The position numbers were made by a program, and so were the translations under genes. 64,000 bases of DNA, from the NCBI GenBank assembly GCA_024195265.1, contig JAJLRJ010000002.1, positions 21,911,070 to 21,975,069 of the forward strand, given 5' to 3'. A model generated the notes under the pieces. The model was given only the letters and a program-made list of their open reading frames with translations. It did no database searches and was not told the origin of the DNA. Below are positions 11,301-25,600 of this stretch, one piece after another; position 1 is the first letter of the stretch, and each line of letters opens with the position of its first letter. The stretch comes from Dendrophyllia cribrosa. Taxonomy: Eukaryota > Cnidaria > Anthozoa > Scleractinia > Dendrophylliidae.

Positions 11301-14300
11301 ATGGGAGGGCTACTGTCAAAACTGTCTAAAGGAATACTCTCCACTGTCTGAAAGGAGATACTGATACCTTGCTGGCTGAAACAATGGATAATTTTTTCGA
11401 AGTTGAAGGATTATTAAAAGCTTGAAACTTAATTGCAAAACATCGTTGTTTTGTATCCATGAGATGGCTCTAAGAGCCTTTTGAGTTACCACACGTGGAT
11501 GTTTTGGATTTTTGCAAGAGCAAGGAACATTATCCAACAGATCATTATGCATCATATCCCCAAAGGTTTTCACCACCTTATTTTTAGTCAAACTTCCGGT
11601 CTGTTTTAACAGACAAAATCCCTTGAAATAAATGTGTGTTCTTGTGCAACCTTTCCATGATCACAGTAAATCTGCTTTGCATCATGAAGGCTTGTACACA
11701 TAGCAATTTATGCCTTCTTGTCATTTAAGCCTTAAATTGTACTTCTCCCACAAGAATGTTATTGTCTACTATTATAATAGCCTTATTTACTAAGGTTCCT
11801 CTTGGATGTAAATCAATCAAGATATAAATACAATTTTGCAGTCATTGATTGCAGAATGGGCTCTTGACAGAGCATCAAGAGTTATGGCAGTGCATGGGTA
11901 GGCATCCTTCTTGGTTGCATTATTGAGCTTATGGAAGTCCACACAGAACTGGGTGCTACCATCTTTCGTTCTGACTAGAGCAGTCAGGAAGGTCTTTTGG
12001 CTGGTTGACAAAATTTTCTTTGTATGATTTTGGCTCCATTCTGAATAAATGTAATTATGGCCCTCTTACCAGTGTCCAGTTGTTTATTCCAGAAGCATGA
12101 AAAATTGGGCTCCTGACATGAGTTTCGTCATTCTATCCATTCTACTTTTCGCAATGTTGCAAAGCAAGTTGCAAGCATGTAACATGTAATTTGAAGAAAA
12201 GCATTGCAAGACAAGTTGCAGATTAGATTAATAGATAGTGCATGCTTGCAACTTGCCTCGCAACATTTCAAAATGTAGAGAAGTGTTCAACTCCAACTCG
12301 CAACATAATTTTTCATGCAAGACAAGTTGCAAAGAGAAGGTGCTACATGCGCAATTTTATCTGCAACTTGTCTTAGTTGACTCAGCATTGTATTGTGAGT
12401 CACAAGAGAAAATTGCCTCGTTTACCAGCACCTTTAGTTGCTGTTTGTTTCTCAATGTTGTGAAAAATGAGTTGTTTTTGTTTTTTGTTGTGGTCTTGGC
12501 CTTTTTTGGGGAGAAAGAGATTTAACTCTATAACTTTAAACTTATTTACTGCATAGATGTTTTTGGTGAGAACTTTTTTAGGCAACATGAACTTTATATA
12601 TCTTATAGGGCGCTGAGTTTGTGGTGGCCTTGACTCACATGCGAGGACCAAATGATTGCCGTCTTGCTGAACAAGCAACTGGAATTGATCTTATACTAGG
12701 TGGACACGATCATGACTATTTTTCACAGAAGGTACTAAACTCATTTTGCACTTGGTTTCATATTTTACAATGTTTCGTTCAGCTCTGACATTTACCAGCA
12801 TTCTCTGTCTGAATCATGTTCCATGATTTATAATGACTGGTTAAAAATTAAACTAGCCTGATTAAAACTTAATCTTAATTTGGAATGTCGAGTTTCAAAA
12901 AGTATGGGAAAAAAAACATGGGAATTTTATCAAGTAAGTATTGAACTGTACATGGAAAACCCTTTTTGAAAGAGTCCTAGAACTTCTACTAACGCCTTGC
13001 TTGATATTATTTTTTCCTTTAAGATTAATGGTGTTCAAGTTATAAAGAGTGGTACAGACTTCAGAGAGCTAAGCTGCATTACTGTCTCTTTCAATGATGA
13101 CAACACTTTTAGTTTAGATGTGAAACTGATTGAAATTACAAGTGACATTACAGAAGATCCCGAAGTTAAACTGACTGTTGATAAGTTTGTTGGTGAGTTG
13201 AAAATAAAATGTTTGAAAAAAAATGTTTGTTTCACTTGGGTGGTTTTCATAGTAGGGTAATATTGCAATTAGAGTAATGAATGCTTGCCATATTCAATTT
13301 GATTATACATGTAGGTGTAATGAAAGACATGATGGAAGAAGTCATTGGTGAAGTGGAAGTTGAACTAGATGGAAGGTTTTCCAGCATGAGAACAAAGGAA
13401 ACAAATTTAGGTAAATGTAGATTCCCACTACTTATTAATTACAATTACAGTACCGCTCAAAAGTAAGTTGACACTCGATACTCGAGACTCGAGACTCGAT
13501 ACTCGAGCCTCGATTCTCGAAGCGTTCGAGGATCGAGTCTCGAGTCTCGAGTCTCGAGTCTCGAGCCTCGAGTCTCGAGGATCGAGTCTCGAGTGTCGAG
13601 AAACAAGGCGTTCTCGAGTATGCAAGAACTCGAAAGGTCTTCGAGGAAACGATTAACATGTATTTCTTGAGGAAAGAATAGCCGCTCGCACAAGTACAAG
13701 TGTTTCACGATTTATTTTATGATTTATTTTTCCATCAAATATAAGTGACAGTTCTTATATATAATAGTTAAACTAACCAGTTTCCTTGTTGTATTATAGG
13801 GAATTTTGTCACAGATATTATACAAAATGTTACAGAAGTAGATTGTGTTATCCTTAACTCTGGAACTCTGCGATCAGATACCATTCATCCTCCTGGAAAA
13901 TTTAAAATGAAGGTAACTTGCTTTCATGTGGTTACTGTAAAACCTCTATTGAGCTGGCTTCTCTTGGTAAATCTCCAGTAGCTGTAATTTCTAATAAGCC
14001 ACCAGCTTCCATCTCCCAAGGTATTAAACCATATAGACAAGATGTCACCGTCACAGTCACGTGGTAGTCTGTTTCCTTCACCATTGCTTTGATTAGATGC
14101 ATTTTCAATATATAAACAAATAGCTTCACGTTCAGTAAAAGTTATCTCATGGTGAAGTGAATAAAGGTAATGTTTCCCAAATGTGTCTAGCCTGATTGTC
14201 AGACAGTCTAAAGTCGCTCACACCCACTCACATACTCCTCTCGTCGTCTGATGTCTTTTGTTTGAGTTTAGGGCTTGTTTGTGACGTCATCGGACCGTTG

Positions 14301-16665
14301 AATATTTCCACAAATCGGAGTATGTTCAGTTCCATTTGTAAAATTCCTGATGGAGGAAAGAATGTTGCAACTTAAAAGAGCAAGGAAAACTCTCTTACAA
14401 ATTTCATTGTTTTTAGGATCTCTCAGCTATTCTGCCCATGCCAGATGTACTAGTGGTATTGCAACTTACAGGTATGATTATTTCTTGTAAACATTTAGAA
14501 GACGTTTAGCGCAGGGGCTTAAAATTAGTGATTTTGTTGTTAACAAATGACAAAATTAGGATTTCAGGGCAAACACAGTTTTTCAGGCAGTAAAATTAAA
14601 AAAAACTCTGTTTTCAGGTGGTTATTTTTTCCGCCTTCTGCCTATTATTTAAATTCCTGAGTCTTCTTACTTACATGTACATCTTCTATCTGGATTGCAA
14701 CTGAAATCTGTTTGTCTCTCAGGTGATCAGATTTTACAAGCACTAGAAAATGGAGTCAGCCAGTGGCCTAAACTTGAAGGAAGGTTTCCTCAGGTGTGTT
14801 ATTGTGTGTTTCACTTTGTTATAATATTTGGTAAAATGCTGCAAAGCAAACAGAATAGTACTGCTCAATGACATTCATTCAAAATAAAACCAGTTAGCAG
14901 AGGGCTCCAACTTTGGTTGTGGTTTTACTTACACAGTGTTCTCCCTAAATTTTAGCTCAGCAAGTAAGGGAGCATTCCTAACCGGTTAAACTAAATGTGT
15001 GCGCCTGAGGCTCACTTTCCAAGGGGGTAGAGATGTAGGTTCTCTGAAACCCAATTTCCTTTATTTATAGTGACCTATTTTAGGCAAATTCACATATATG
15101 CACACCTTCGACCTTCAAAGGTAAAACAACTAACAACAATTTTTTAATTCATTCCTTACACAACGATCATTTTTTTATTATACTTACAAACACAACAAAG
15201 TGTTTATTCTAATTATTAGAATAAACACTTTGTTGAATTTTAAAAACCTCCAAGTGATTGCAGCTAGCGGTAAAAAATGTTGCTTCAAGCAGTAAATTTT
15301 ACCTGTTACTGCCTGATAAGGAGAACACTGTTACAATAGGCACATAAGTCATTTTGATTGGTTAATGAATGTTACAGCAGATATGTCAGTAAGCATATAC
15401 GTTTACCTAAATTTTTCACTCTGCTAGTTTTAACTATTACTCTTTTTTCTATCAAGGTTGCAGGGATGTCATTTTCTTTTAACCCTCAGCAAGATCCTGG
15501 TTCTAGAATACTGGAAAAAACTGTTACAATTGACAACCAACCACTTGATAAAAATAAGGTTTGTATTGTCTATATCCAATTCATTTCATTTACTTTATAA
15601 CCATGTCGTGGTTCAAATCTTTCTTTGGTTTTAAATTTTTCCAACCCAAGAGAAATCTGAACCATGGCATATAACTAGCAGTAATCACAGATTATGGAGA
15701 CGCGTTCGAAGGAATTTCCAGGCAGAAATGAGCCCCTGAAAAAAAACAATAGGGGCAGCCATTTGGAAGACCGTCTACCAAAAAATCTCAAATTTTACTG
15801 CACATAAACCACAGGACAACCAACACAATATGAGTTGCGTTCTTCGAACGCGATTATGTTGCAGGTAATTTTTGTTTTTAGTTAATTTTATTTTTAACTC
15901 TAGGTAATTTTTTCTAACTAGTTTATTTTTATTGTTTGAAGGTAGGAGTTGAATTGGGGTCAGGGTGACTCTCCATGTCAAACACATTGTTTTGGAATAC
16001 ATTGTTTCAGTGAAATACACTGTAATCCTTAAATAAATAAATAACAATTTTTAAAGAGGGTGGCACCAAGCTACCTCTAGGTTAATTAGGATGGCCCTCT
16101 TAAAATTCCTGGTCGAAATAGAATTTAGAAATGTTAGTTTTTGAGGAGGGAGGAAAAACCGGGGTACCCAAAGAAAAAACCCTCGGAGCAAAGATGAGAA
16201 CTAACAACAAATTCAACCATATGACGCCGAGTCGTATTGGTGGGAGCTGAGTGCTCTCACCACTGCACCATCCCTGCTCCCCTGAATGTGATCATGTGCT
16301 TGTCATTAGGCCACCGGCATTTGTAAATTCTTACTGTTAGGCCATGCTGTCATGCATTAAGTGTTTGCTTATGGTGATCACATTTGATGCATTCATGATC
16401 AACGGGATGTGAATTCTTTTTTTATTATTTTCTTTAGAATTACAAAGTTTGTACCAAATCTTACCTTGCCAAGGGTAAGGATGGCTATCAGGTCTTCACA
16501 AAGGCTAAGGTTCTGGTGAGTTAATGGACCAATAACCTGAAATAGGGGTGACCTCGAACCTCAAATTGTTTTACAGGGTTGGCTCAAATTTCTGTCATAA
16601 GAAGTTGAATTAACATGTCCATGCACAAACTACACATCCATGGATTCCGAAATAATAATAATTAT

Positions 16666-16696
<31 letters not shown>

Positions 16697-19600
16697 GGGA
16701 GAGGGGTTCTTTACATAAACTGCATATTCTTACAAGTAATGAATGTTCTTAAAATCATTTTTCATTTTTTGGGAACACAGAGTGGAACAAATCAATGCTG
16801 CATTTATTCAAAATTGCACGCACTATAGGTCTTGCCTTTGTAGGAATTCTTACCTCCCTTAATTCTACAACCATGATCCCCAAACATTGGAAACCCAACT
16901 ACCGGTAACAGCTTTTACAGGGCAGGGTTGTAAGACCTGCACCAGAGTTGCATGGAGGAACAGCTGGGGGCTGTCTTGTCACAACTTTCTCCCCTAGCCA
17001 AATCCAACATGGTAGGACCTACCTGTAGGAAAAGTAAACTTATCATGACGGCACAGCTCTAGGAGTTGCAAGGGCATGCAAGCCTTCCTGCCAAAAAATG
17101 TTTTAATCCCTACTTAATCAATTTTTTTGTACAGGTCGATGAAGAGGATGGTTCCATATTAAGCACAATTGTCAGGAATCATTTCCGCTCAATCAACATT
17201 GTAAGAGGTGTTACCAAATCAAAGTCTTCCCATCGACAGAGTCTAATAATGTAAGTATGGCATTTTGGTATAATTTATTTAGCTTCAGTTCATGCACCTG
17301 CAATAGGACTCATCTTTTTCACTCCCATCATTCCATCTGCAGGCTCAAAAGGTCAAACCACTTTTTATGTTTGTATGGCATAATAAACAGTACAATGTAC
17401 TGTAGCACAGGAAAGTACAGCTCCAACAGTAGCTTTCATTTGAATCGTCATACTTAACTTTAGAATTTCATCTAGACAAAAAGTTACAAAAACATTTAGG
17501 TACAACTGAAAAAGTTCAATCAAATTGCAGGCCATTATCGCTAACCAGCTGCTTAGGGATGCCATATCTGGCGAGATGAGCCTTCAGCTTCTTACATACA
17601 GGTGGTCTAGTTCCCAGAAGTTGGACTTGTAACAAACAGTGATTAGGTAATCCCTGTTCTTGTAGGTGAACAGATCAGCCCCAATCTTCTCCCAGGGTCA
17701 CTCGGGAATATCATGGCTCATGAGTGTGTCCTTACAGTGGGTCTGCTCGAATTCCCTGCATGTTTCACAGGTTTGGATCCACTGCTTCAGTTCTTCGTTC
17801 ATGCGAGGCCAGAATACATGCTCACAGACTCTTCGCAGGCATGACTCGACTCCTTGATGGCCACAGTGGATGTCTTTCTTTATCTCAGATCTCAGGCTCT
17901 TGGGGATTACTAATCTTTCGCCGCGAAAGACAAGGCCATCAGTGACTGCCATTTCATCACGGTAGTCGAAGTAGGGTGTGACGAGGGGTAAGAGACCTGA
18001 TCTCTCAATTGGCAAAGCCGTCTTGGACGGTTTTCTTCAGCTGCTGTAGAGCCGGGTCAGCATTGGTGTGTTCATGGATCTGGCTGATTCTCTCATCAGA
18101 CATGACGAGATAGGTGAGGGTGTTGATGGTTTCAAACTCGCCTTGGCCATTGAATGGGGTTAGTTTCTAGAGAAACTGTGGTGCTGCGTCGGTGGGGGGA
18201 TGAAACACGAGAATTTAGTTTTATCGACTGAGTCGATAAGGTAAATTGACCACCGTAAAAAGATTCAAATAGTTGACGTTTCGAGCGCTAGCCCTTCGTC
18301 GGAGCGAATCAAGGAATTGTGGGTAGTGTGTGGTTTTATATAGTAAGCGGTGGAGCTACGCTATTGGTGGAAATTTGGTGACGTGAAAAACAAATGTAGA
18401 TTAGTTGAATGAAAAGCATTCGTTGATTCCGTGGGGTTTGAGAGTGCCGATTTGAAAGATGATTTTTTGTTCTAGGTTTTTACGGCTTTCTGTGTTACCC
18501 TGGTGTAGGGAAAGGCCGCAGATTGTCATGTGTTGTTTAGAATGGTTAGTAAGATTAAAATGGCGCGCAACTGGTTTGGATGCGTCTTTGTCATTTTTTT
18601 CAACGTCACGGAGATGTTCACGAAAACGGTCGCCCAGTCTCCTCCCTGTTTCGCCAATGTATATCTTTTTGCAAAAAGTACATGTTATGCAGTAGATAAC
18701 ATTTACGGAGGTGCATGTAAAACGATCAGTGATTTTAATAGATCGTTTGGGTCCTGTTATTTTGTCCGCGTTGTGAATGAAAGGACAAGTGTTACATCGT
18801 GTGCGTGTGCATTTGAAAGTTCCCGGTACATCGTCAGATTTCAGTGCGCTCGTAACTATAAAGTTGCCTATGTTTTTGTCACGTTTGAATGAAATTAGTG
18901 GGGGTTGTGAAAAAATTCTGCCAGTTTCGGGGTCGTTTTGGAGTAATTTGAAATTTTTTAAAATGATGCTTTTGACTGTGTTGTTGTGTGGGTGGAAAGT
19001 GAGGGTGAATGGAATTCTCTCGTTCTCTTCCATCTGTGGCATTTGTAGTGCTGATTGTCTGTCGATCTGTTGTGCACGTTGTTGGCCCGTATTAACAACA
19101 GAATCAGGGTACCCACGTTTCTTGAAAAACTGGCACATTTCTTCTGATTTGTTGGAAAAATCAGAGTCATCACTACATAGACGTCGAAGTCTGAGAAATT
19201 GAGAATACGGAATGGCGTTTTTAACGTGCGATGGATGTGAGGATGAATGTAACAGATAACTGTGGGAATCTGTAGGTTTGTAGTGCACACTTGTGGATAA
19301 ACTGTTACCGTTGATTGAAATATTAATGTCAAGAAAAGCGACTGAGGTTTCGGAAATTTCCCAGGTATATTTTAGAGCTGGATGAAAAGTATTGACAGAA
19401 GTTATGAATTGATTAAGTTCCTCTTTACTGGAAGAGGTAGCGCCAATGCAATCATCGATGTAGCGGCCATAGAGTTCGGGTTTGGTTCCGTGGTACTGAT
19501 TAAAAAATTTGTCTTCGATGTGGCCTACAAAAAGGTTAGCGTAGCTTGGTCCCATTTTGGTGCCCATGGCGACTCCATTTACTTGTTTGTAGTAGTTTTG

Positions 19601-22600
19601 GGAAAATGAAAAACAGTTAAGTGTCAAAACTAATTCGGCCAAGCGGAGCAGTGTTTCTGAGCTTGGGTTTTGAATGGAGCGCTGTTCGAAAAAATATTTT
19701 AGTGCTTGAAGTCCTTCGTCATTGGGGATGACGGTATATAAAGAGGTAATGTCCATAGTGAAAATTCCGTATTCTCAGTTTGGCGTCCTTTGCTTTTAGT
19801 GGCCTCCCTGTGCGTCGCATGCTTCTTTTGTTTTGACATTTCTTTGACTTTGTTGATTTCTTCACCTTTCAAGGCTTTCATGTGATGAGTTGTGGCTTCT
19901 CTAGCACGGCATATCTTAATAGCTTTAATAAGGTGAAATCGTGCGCGGAGAGGAGTTCTTCTCGCGTTTTGTCATCCAAGATGCCAAGAAGCAAACAATC
20001 CATTATCAACAGTTCGCGCATACAGTCACACAACCCACAAGTTTTTGTCATATTTCTGAAAACGGACACATTCATTGATTGACTCACCGGATTCCTGGTT
20101 CCGATGTTTAAATTGGAAACACTCAACAACAACAACAACAACAACAACAAGACGCTCGAAAAACTCCTGTGTCTGTCCCAGAAAGTGCTGGTCAAACTTC
20201 TTAATAACATCGGCCATTTTGTTGCGATCTTCACCATCAGCAAACTTCAGTCCCTCGAAGATCCGCATGGCTTCAATTCCAATGCTATGGAGAAGGATAG
20301 CACACTTGTACTCTTCAGGTTGATCTAGGAGCCCAGTGATTATGCAGTAATTTCCCCATCTTTGCTTCCAGATTTTCCAATTATCAGCGCGATCTCTGTC
20401 AACCTCAAGGGGTTTTGGAGCAGAGACTCGAGGACAGCGAAAACGCGGTGCTTCGAGGGCTTCAGCACCAGTAGCTTCGGTGTCGGGCATAACACTTGTT
20501 TAACAGCGACTTACGAGCGGCGAAGGCGACGCCAAGGTCCACGAGCTAGAGCAGTGATTAGTCGTGGAGCAAACAGCGTGTTTTTGGGTCCGGAGTAGAA
20601 ACAACGACAGCAGTAGTCACTGATGAAGTCTTTCTTTACACTGCTGCCACCATGTAACAAGTTGAACTCATAATGTCTTTGTACAGATAAACAGAAGACG
20701 AGACAGAAGAAGAGACTCTGATTCTAGATGGCGGTTCAACAAGAAAACTTTTTTCTTTGGTTGGAGTGATCTTACCAAAATTGTGCTGGTTTTGTGAAAT
20801 GACATGACACATGACATATATATGCCCCCCTCTGATCTTTGGTGATATGGAAAGCACCCTTAATGGCAGAAGTCAATACAATTAATAAACCTTTTCAGCA
20901 AATTATGTTACTATACGTGCATTTAATAGACTAGTACAAGACTTATTTACAGCCAGCACTAGCCTCCTACGCCGCCATTTTTAGTGTCATCAAGGAATGT
21001 TGCATGATGACCCTAAAAACAGCTGCATATGAGAATAAGGGCCCTTACCATTTGTCTAAACTGGCTGGCTGGACAGGTAAATTCATAAATATTATGCCAT
21101 TATTTGTAAGAACTGAGTGACCAGACTGATCAATTTGTAAACAGTGTGCACCATTTTGATGGACTTGAAGGAATAGGTCTTCAAAAAGACTCATTCTGCT
21201 TATGAACTGACTGGCTGGTTTTGTAAATATTATGCCATTATTTGTAAGAACTGAGCGACCAGACTGATCAATTTGTAAACAGTGTGCACCATTTTGATGG
21301 ACTTGAAGGAACAGGTCTTTAAAAGGCTCATTCTGTTTACGAACTGACTGGCTGGTTTTGACAAATGGTAACCGCCCTAAGCCAGCACATAACTTCAGTC
21401 TTATATTTACAAATTTTGCACCTATTGCATGTTGTGACACCTCATTAATAAAATTGAAGAAATTGAACCAGCAATATTTGTAACCTCCTTTGCCTCTGAG
21501 GCAATGATTGCACATTGTAACTTGATCCTCTACAAGTTAACTTAAGACTAAATACATGCATGTGAACTAATGTATAGTGCACTTCAACAATATCAATAAC
21601 AAAATATAATGGTATTTTTTTAAATAGGTAGAAACAGGAAATCCTTCACTCTTAAACACGGACCTGCGCTATAAAAGGGATAGCTCCGCCCCCTCTTTGT
21701 CACACCATCACTGCTTCAACGGCTAATCAAAGATGGCTGACACTGAGAGCAACACGGAGGAAGACCGTTGCCCCAAAAAATAGGTCTAATTCTACCTTCA
21801 CCAGTTCAATCTTGTATAGGATTTATCTTTCAAGAAAATAAAACTAAAAACATTATTTGAATTAATGCGCCTTTTAGCATGAATATAATATTTTAGCTTG
21901 CCAAATTTGAATTTCGCACCGGTAATGGTTCTCCACTGGCGAGAGGATGCACGTGATGTTGACAGTTCGGTGACAAGTGTGAAATGACTGGCGGCTTGGC
22001 CAGGCCAAGGTTCCTTTTATAGCGCGGGTCCGTGTTTAAAATGTTTTTTTTTTATGTATATATATATTAAATTTAATAAAACATACAGGACAACCATTGT
22101 TTCTTCCATCAAGCTTTGACTCTTTAGTGTTGCATATCCATTATGTAGTAATCAAAGATGCGATAACTTTTCTGTCAACAAATATAGGGGTGCACTTCAT
22201 CATCAGTATCAATAACAAAATAAAATTATTTTATTTTAACAAGGTATAAAACATGAAAAAATGCTCTACTCTCAGATTTTTCTTTTCAAAACAAGTTTAA
22301 TGTCATTCTGGATATAAACCATTTGTCCCAGTCAACCTTTGACACCAAGTAAATGATTAAAAGTGAGTTAATCCATTCATCCATTTGACACCAAGTGTTG
22401 CATGTCCACTTATCTTATACTAAAAACACCTGTTTAACAATGTTTTAATCTGATCTGATGCACTGTGTTTTCTTATTTAATCTGATTGAACTTACAAATC
22501 GTCATATGGTGTAGCACTTAATATAAAATAACTTAGCTTGGATCTGCACTGTCTTGTATTCAACCATGATAAACTGGTTAATCATTGATATTAACACATC

Positions 22601-25600
22601 AATTTATATTTAACCCTTGCAAATTATGTTTGGATTTGTAAGTTTTGTGACTTAATAAATAAAACAACCTGTAACTAACAGGAGACCTAAAGAAGGCTTA
22701 GTCTGCAGTCAGGACGTGATGGAAAATGGCTGGGATGCAACTCAACATGCCAGTTGGTGAGAAAAAAGAGCGTGGTAACAACTGTTAGACAGGCAGAGAC
22801 AGCATATGCAGATCTAAGTTGAATGAAATGTTAAAAATAATAGTTCAGTAGCATTTTGGTGTTGAAGTGCCTGAAAGCGTCTTAAAAAATGTTATTTACT
22901 GGCAATAAATTTGTGAAATTATGGGATTTGATGAAATGTTATTCAGAAAGTGTGATGAAAAATGCCTGCTTGCCAAAAAATCGGTATCCCATTGCAATTT
23001 GGGGGTGAGATATTGGCACTTTTACGCTCTGATGATTCCATACAAACCCTTCTAATTTTGCGTTAGTCCAAAACATGAGTTTTGGCAAGCAGGCATTTTT
23101 TGTCATGCTCTTTCCAAAATCTCATCAAATGTCATCAAAGTTTTTGTGACGTTATCACTTTGATGCTCTATACTTGGTGCCCAAGGGACCCATATCTATA
23201 CATGTAAGTATAAGTATCGTAAAAAAAAGCATGTCATAAAAATAGCTAATTAAAAGAAGTTCATGTAAATGTTTTAGTGCATGCCAGTTTCCCAGTTGGC
23301 CAAAATTAATTATTGACAATCATGTATTAGATGACACTGTGAATGACCACTTCTGTAAGTGATCATCTCCCTTCAGCAACCATCTTTATGAAATCCTGTT
23401 TGAAACATTTCTCAGTCATCTAACGATGGTCTCTAATGAGAGTAATAACTGTTCATCAGCATATAACATGTAGCAATGGGAGACTCAATAGACAATGGTA
23501 ATCCAGGGATTATCGCTAATGTTATAGAGTATGATTTAGTATTTAGACTAAACATATGGCTTACAAGATTTTAAAAGGGATTTAGACATATGATGCCAAG
23601 AGAAGCCCCTTCCTGTGTTACTGAAAAATAGTTTATCTTCTTTACAGGCGGCATAGATCATCCTTGATTGATGATGGGAGTCGCAGATCATCACAAGAGT
23701 TTTTTCTCAACCTGGAAAAAGAGCATACTTGTATTGCCCCTGAGGTTGGCATTACTAGATACTTTCATTAATTTATAAGACTTTTTGGAAGTTTACTACT
23801 AGACATTTCTTTCTTATTCCCCAATAGAAAGACTGAATATGCTATAGGGTGAATTTCTGCCCTGAAACTTAATAGCCCATTTCCAAGTTGCTCTTAGCCT
23901 TCTTTTCAAACCGAGGCCAAGTGCAAAACCATTCATATGAATGAGTTTTGTTTCACATGCAAATGAAACTTATATTCAAATGAATGGTTTTGCACTTTGC
24001 CTCAGTTTGAAAAGGAGGGCTAAGAGCAACTTGGAAATGGGCTTTTCAATTTCATTTCAGGTAGAGGGAAGAATTATAAATATTGCTGATTCTAAGTCAG
24101 AGGAAGAGATTGTACTTAACAGTATGCAAGTACAGCAGACAGAGACTGAAGATCTTTCCAAAGTGGTATAGTTCATAACTGTTTATTCATTCCCCATGCA
24201 GTGATGCAAGTGCTTTAATTGGTTGTTGTTAAGTATGTATGTTTGCTTATAATCCCTTCATTCATCTTTAGACATTGCAAGGTTTAGAAAATAATTTTTA
24301 TATTCTATATTTACATAAAACAATGGTCAAGAGCTGATGGAGTGCTCAACAAGTCCATTTTTGGCATGTAATTTTAAAGTGCATTATTTGTTTTTTTTTG
24401 TGCCAATATGGAACAGCACAGCAATAGTCTAAAAACGTCTCATTAACCACCAATTATGTGATGCCACTGATAGGATGGCTCTAATATTTTAGGTTTTTTT
24501 TTACCCCATTGTACTGACAGCATAATATAAATATGAGAATTTAGTTTTATCGACTGAGTCGATAAGGTAAATTGACCACCGTAAAAAGATTCAAATAGCT
24601 GACGTTTCGAGCGCTAGCCCCTCGTCGGAGCGAATCAAGGAATTGTGGGTAGTGTGTGGTTTTATATAGTAAGCGGTGGAGCTACGTTATTGGTGGAAAT
24701 TTGGTGACGTGAAAAACAATTGTAAATTAGTTGAATGAAAAGCGTTCGTTGATTCCGTGGGGTTTGAGAGTGCCGATTTGAAAGATGATTTTTTGTTCTA
24801 GGTTTTTACGGCTTTCTGTGTTACCCTGGTGTAGGGAAAGGCCGCAGATTGTCATGTGTTGTTTAGAATGGTTAGTAAGATTAAAATGGCGCGCAACTGG
24901 TTTGGATGCGTCTTTGTCATTTTTTTCAACGTCTCGGAGATGTTCACGAAAACGGTCGCCCAGTCTCCTCCCTGTTTCGCCAATGTATATCTTTTTGCAA
25001 AAAGTACATGTTATGCAGTAGATAACATTTACGGAGGTGCATGTAAAACGATCAGTGATTTTAATAGATCGTTTGGGTCCTGTTATTTTGTCCGCGTTGT
25101 GAATGAAAGGACAAGTGTTACATCGTGTGCGTGTGCATTTGAAAGTTCCCGGTTCATCGTCAGATTTAAGTGCGCTCGTAACTAGAAAGTTGCCTATGTT
25201 TTTGTCACGTTTGAATGAAATTAGTGGGGGTTGTGAAAAAATTCTGCCAGTTTCGGGGTCATTTTGGAGTAATTTGAAATTTTTTAAAATGATGCTTTTG
25301 ACTGTGTTGTTGTGTGGGTGGAAAGTGAGGGTGAATGGAATTCTCTTGTTCTCTTCCTTCTGTGGTGTTTGTAATGCTGATTGTCTGTCGATCTGTTGTG
25401 CACGTTGTTGGCCCATATTAACAACAGAGTCAGGGTACCCACGTTTCTTGAAAAACTGGCACATTTCTTCTGATTTGTTGGAAAAATCAGAGTCATCACT
25501 ACATAGACGTCGAAGTCTGAGAAATTGAGAATACGGAATGGCGTTTTTAACGTGCGATGGATGTGAGGATGAATGTAACAGATAACTGTGGGAATCTGTA

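Larger units (their letters stand above)
18151..19770 (-). mobile_element. Penelope-like element, 5'-truncated
   Basis: Carries the C-terminal part of reverse transcriptase and a complete GIY-YIG endonuclease, then a 3' region with a hammerhead-like motif and the palindrome ATCGACTGAGTCGAT. The 3' end is set at 18151 because the copy ending at 26413 shares sequence exactly to this point. The 5' junction near 19770 adjoins Gypsy gag. Confidence 0.82.
17480..20640 (-). mobile_element. Decayed Ty3/Gypsy element interrupted by a Penelope-like element
   Basis: Minus-strand gag lies at about 19786-20490; integrase with an H2C2 zinc finger lies at 17698-18015. Between them is the Penelope-like element at 18151-19770. 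Protease, reverse transcriptase and RNase H are missing, so sequence was lost as well as gained. TGGTGGCAGCAGTG near 20640 could be the primer-binding site next to an unproven LTR. Confidence 0.7.

Noticed and set aside
18459..19609. Several long plus-strand frames over the Penelope-like element
   Set aside because: They are antisense shadows of the reverse transcriptase-nuclease frame and repeat identically over the second copy.
20650..20870. Possible LTR of the 17.5-20.6 kb Gypsy relic
   Set aside because: A primer-binding-site-like TGGTGGCAGCAGTG adjoins it, but I found no matching second LTR near 17.3-17.5 kb.
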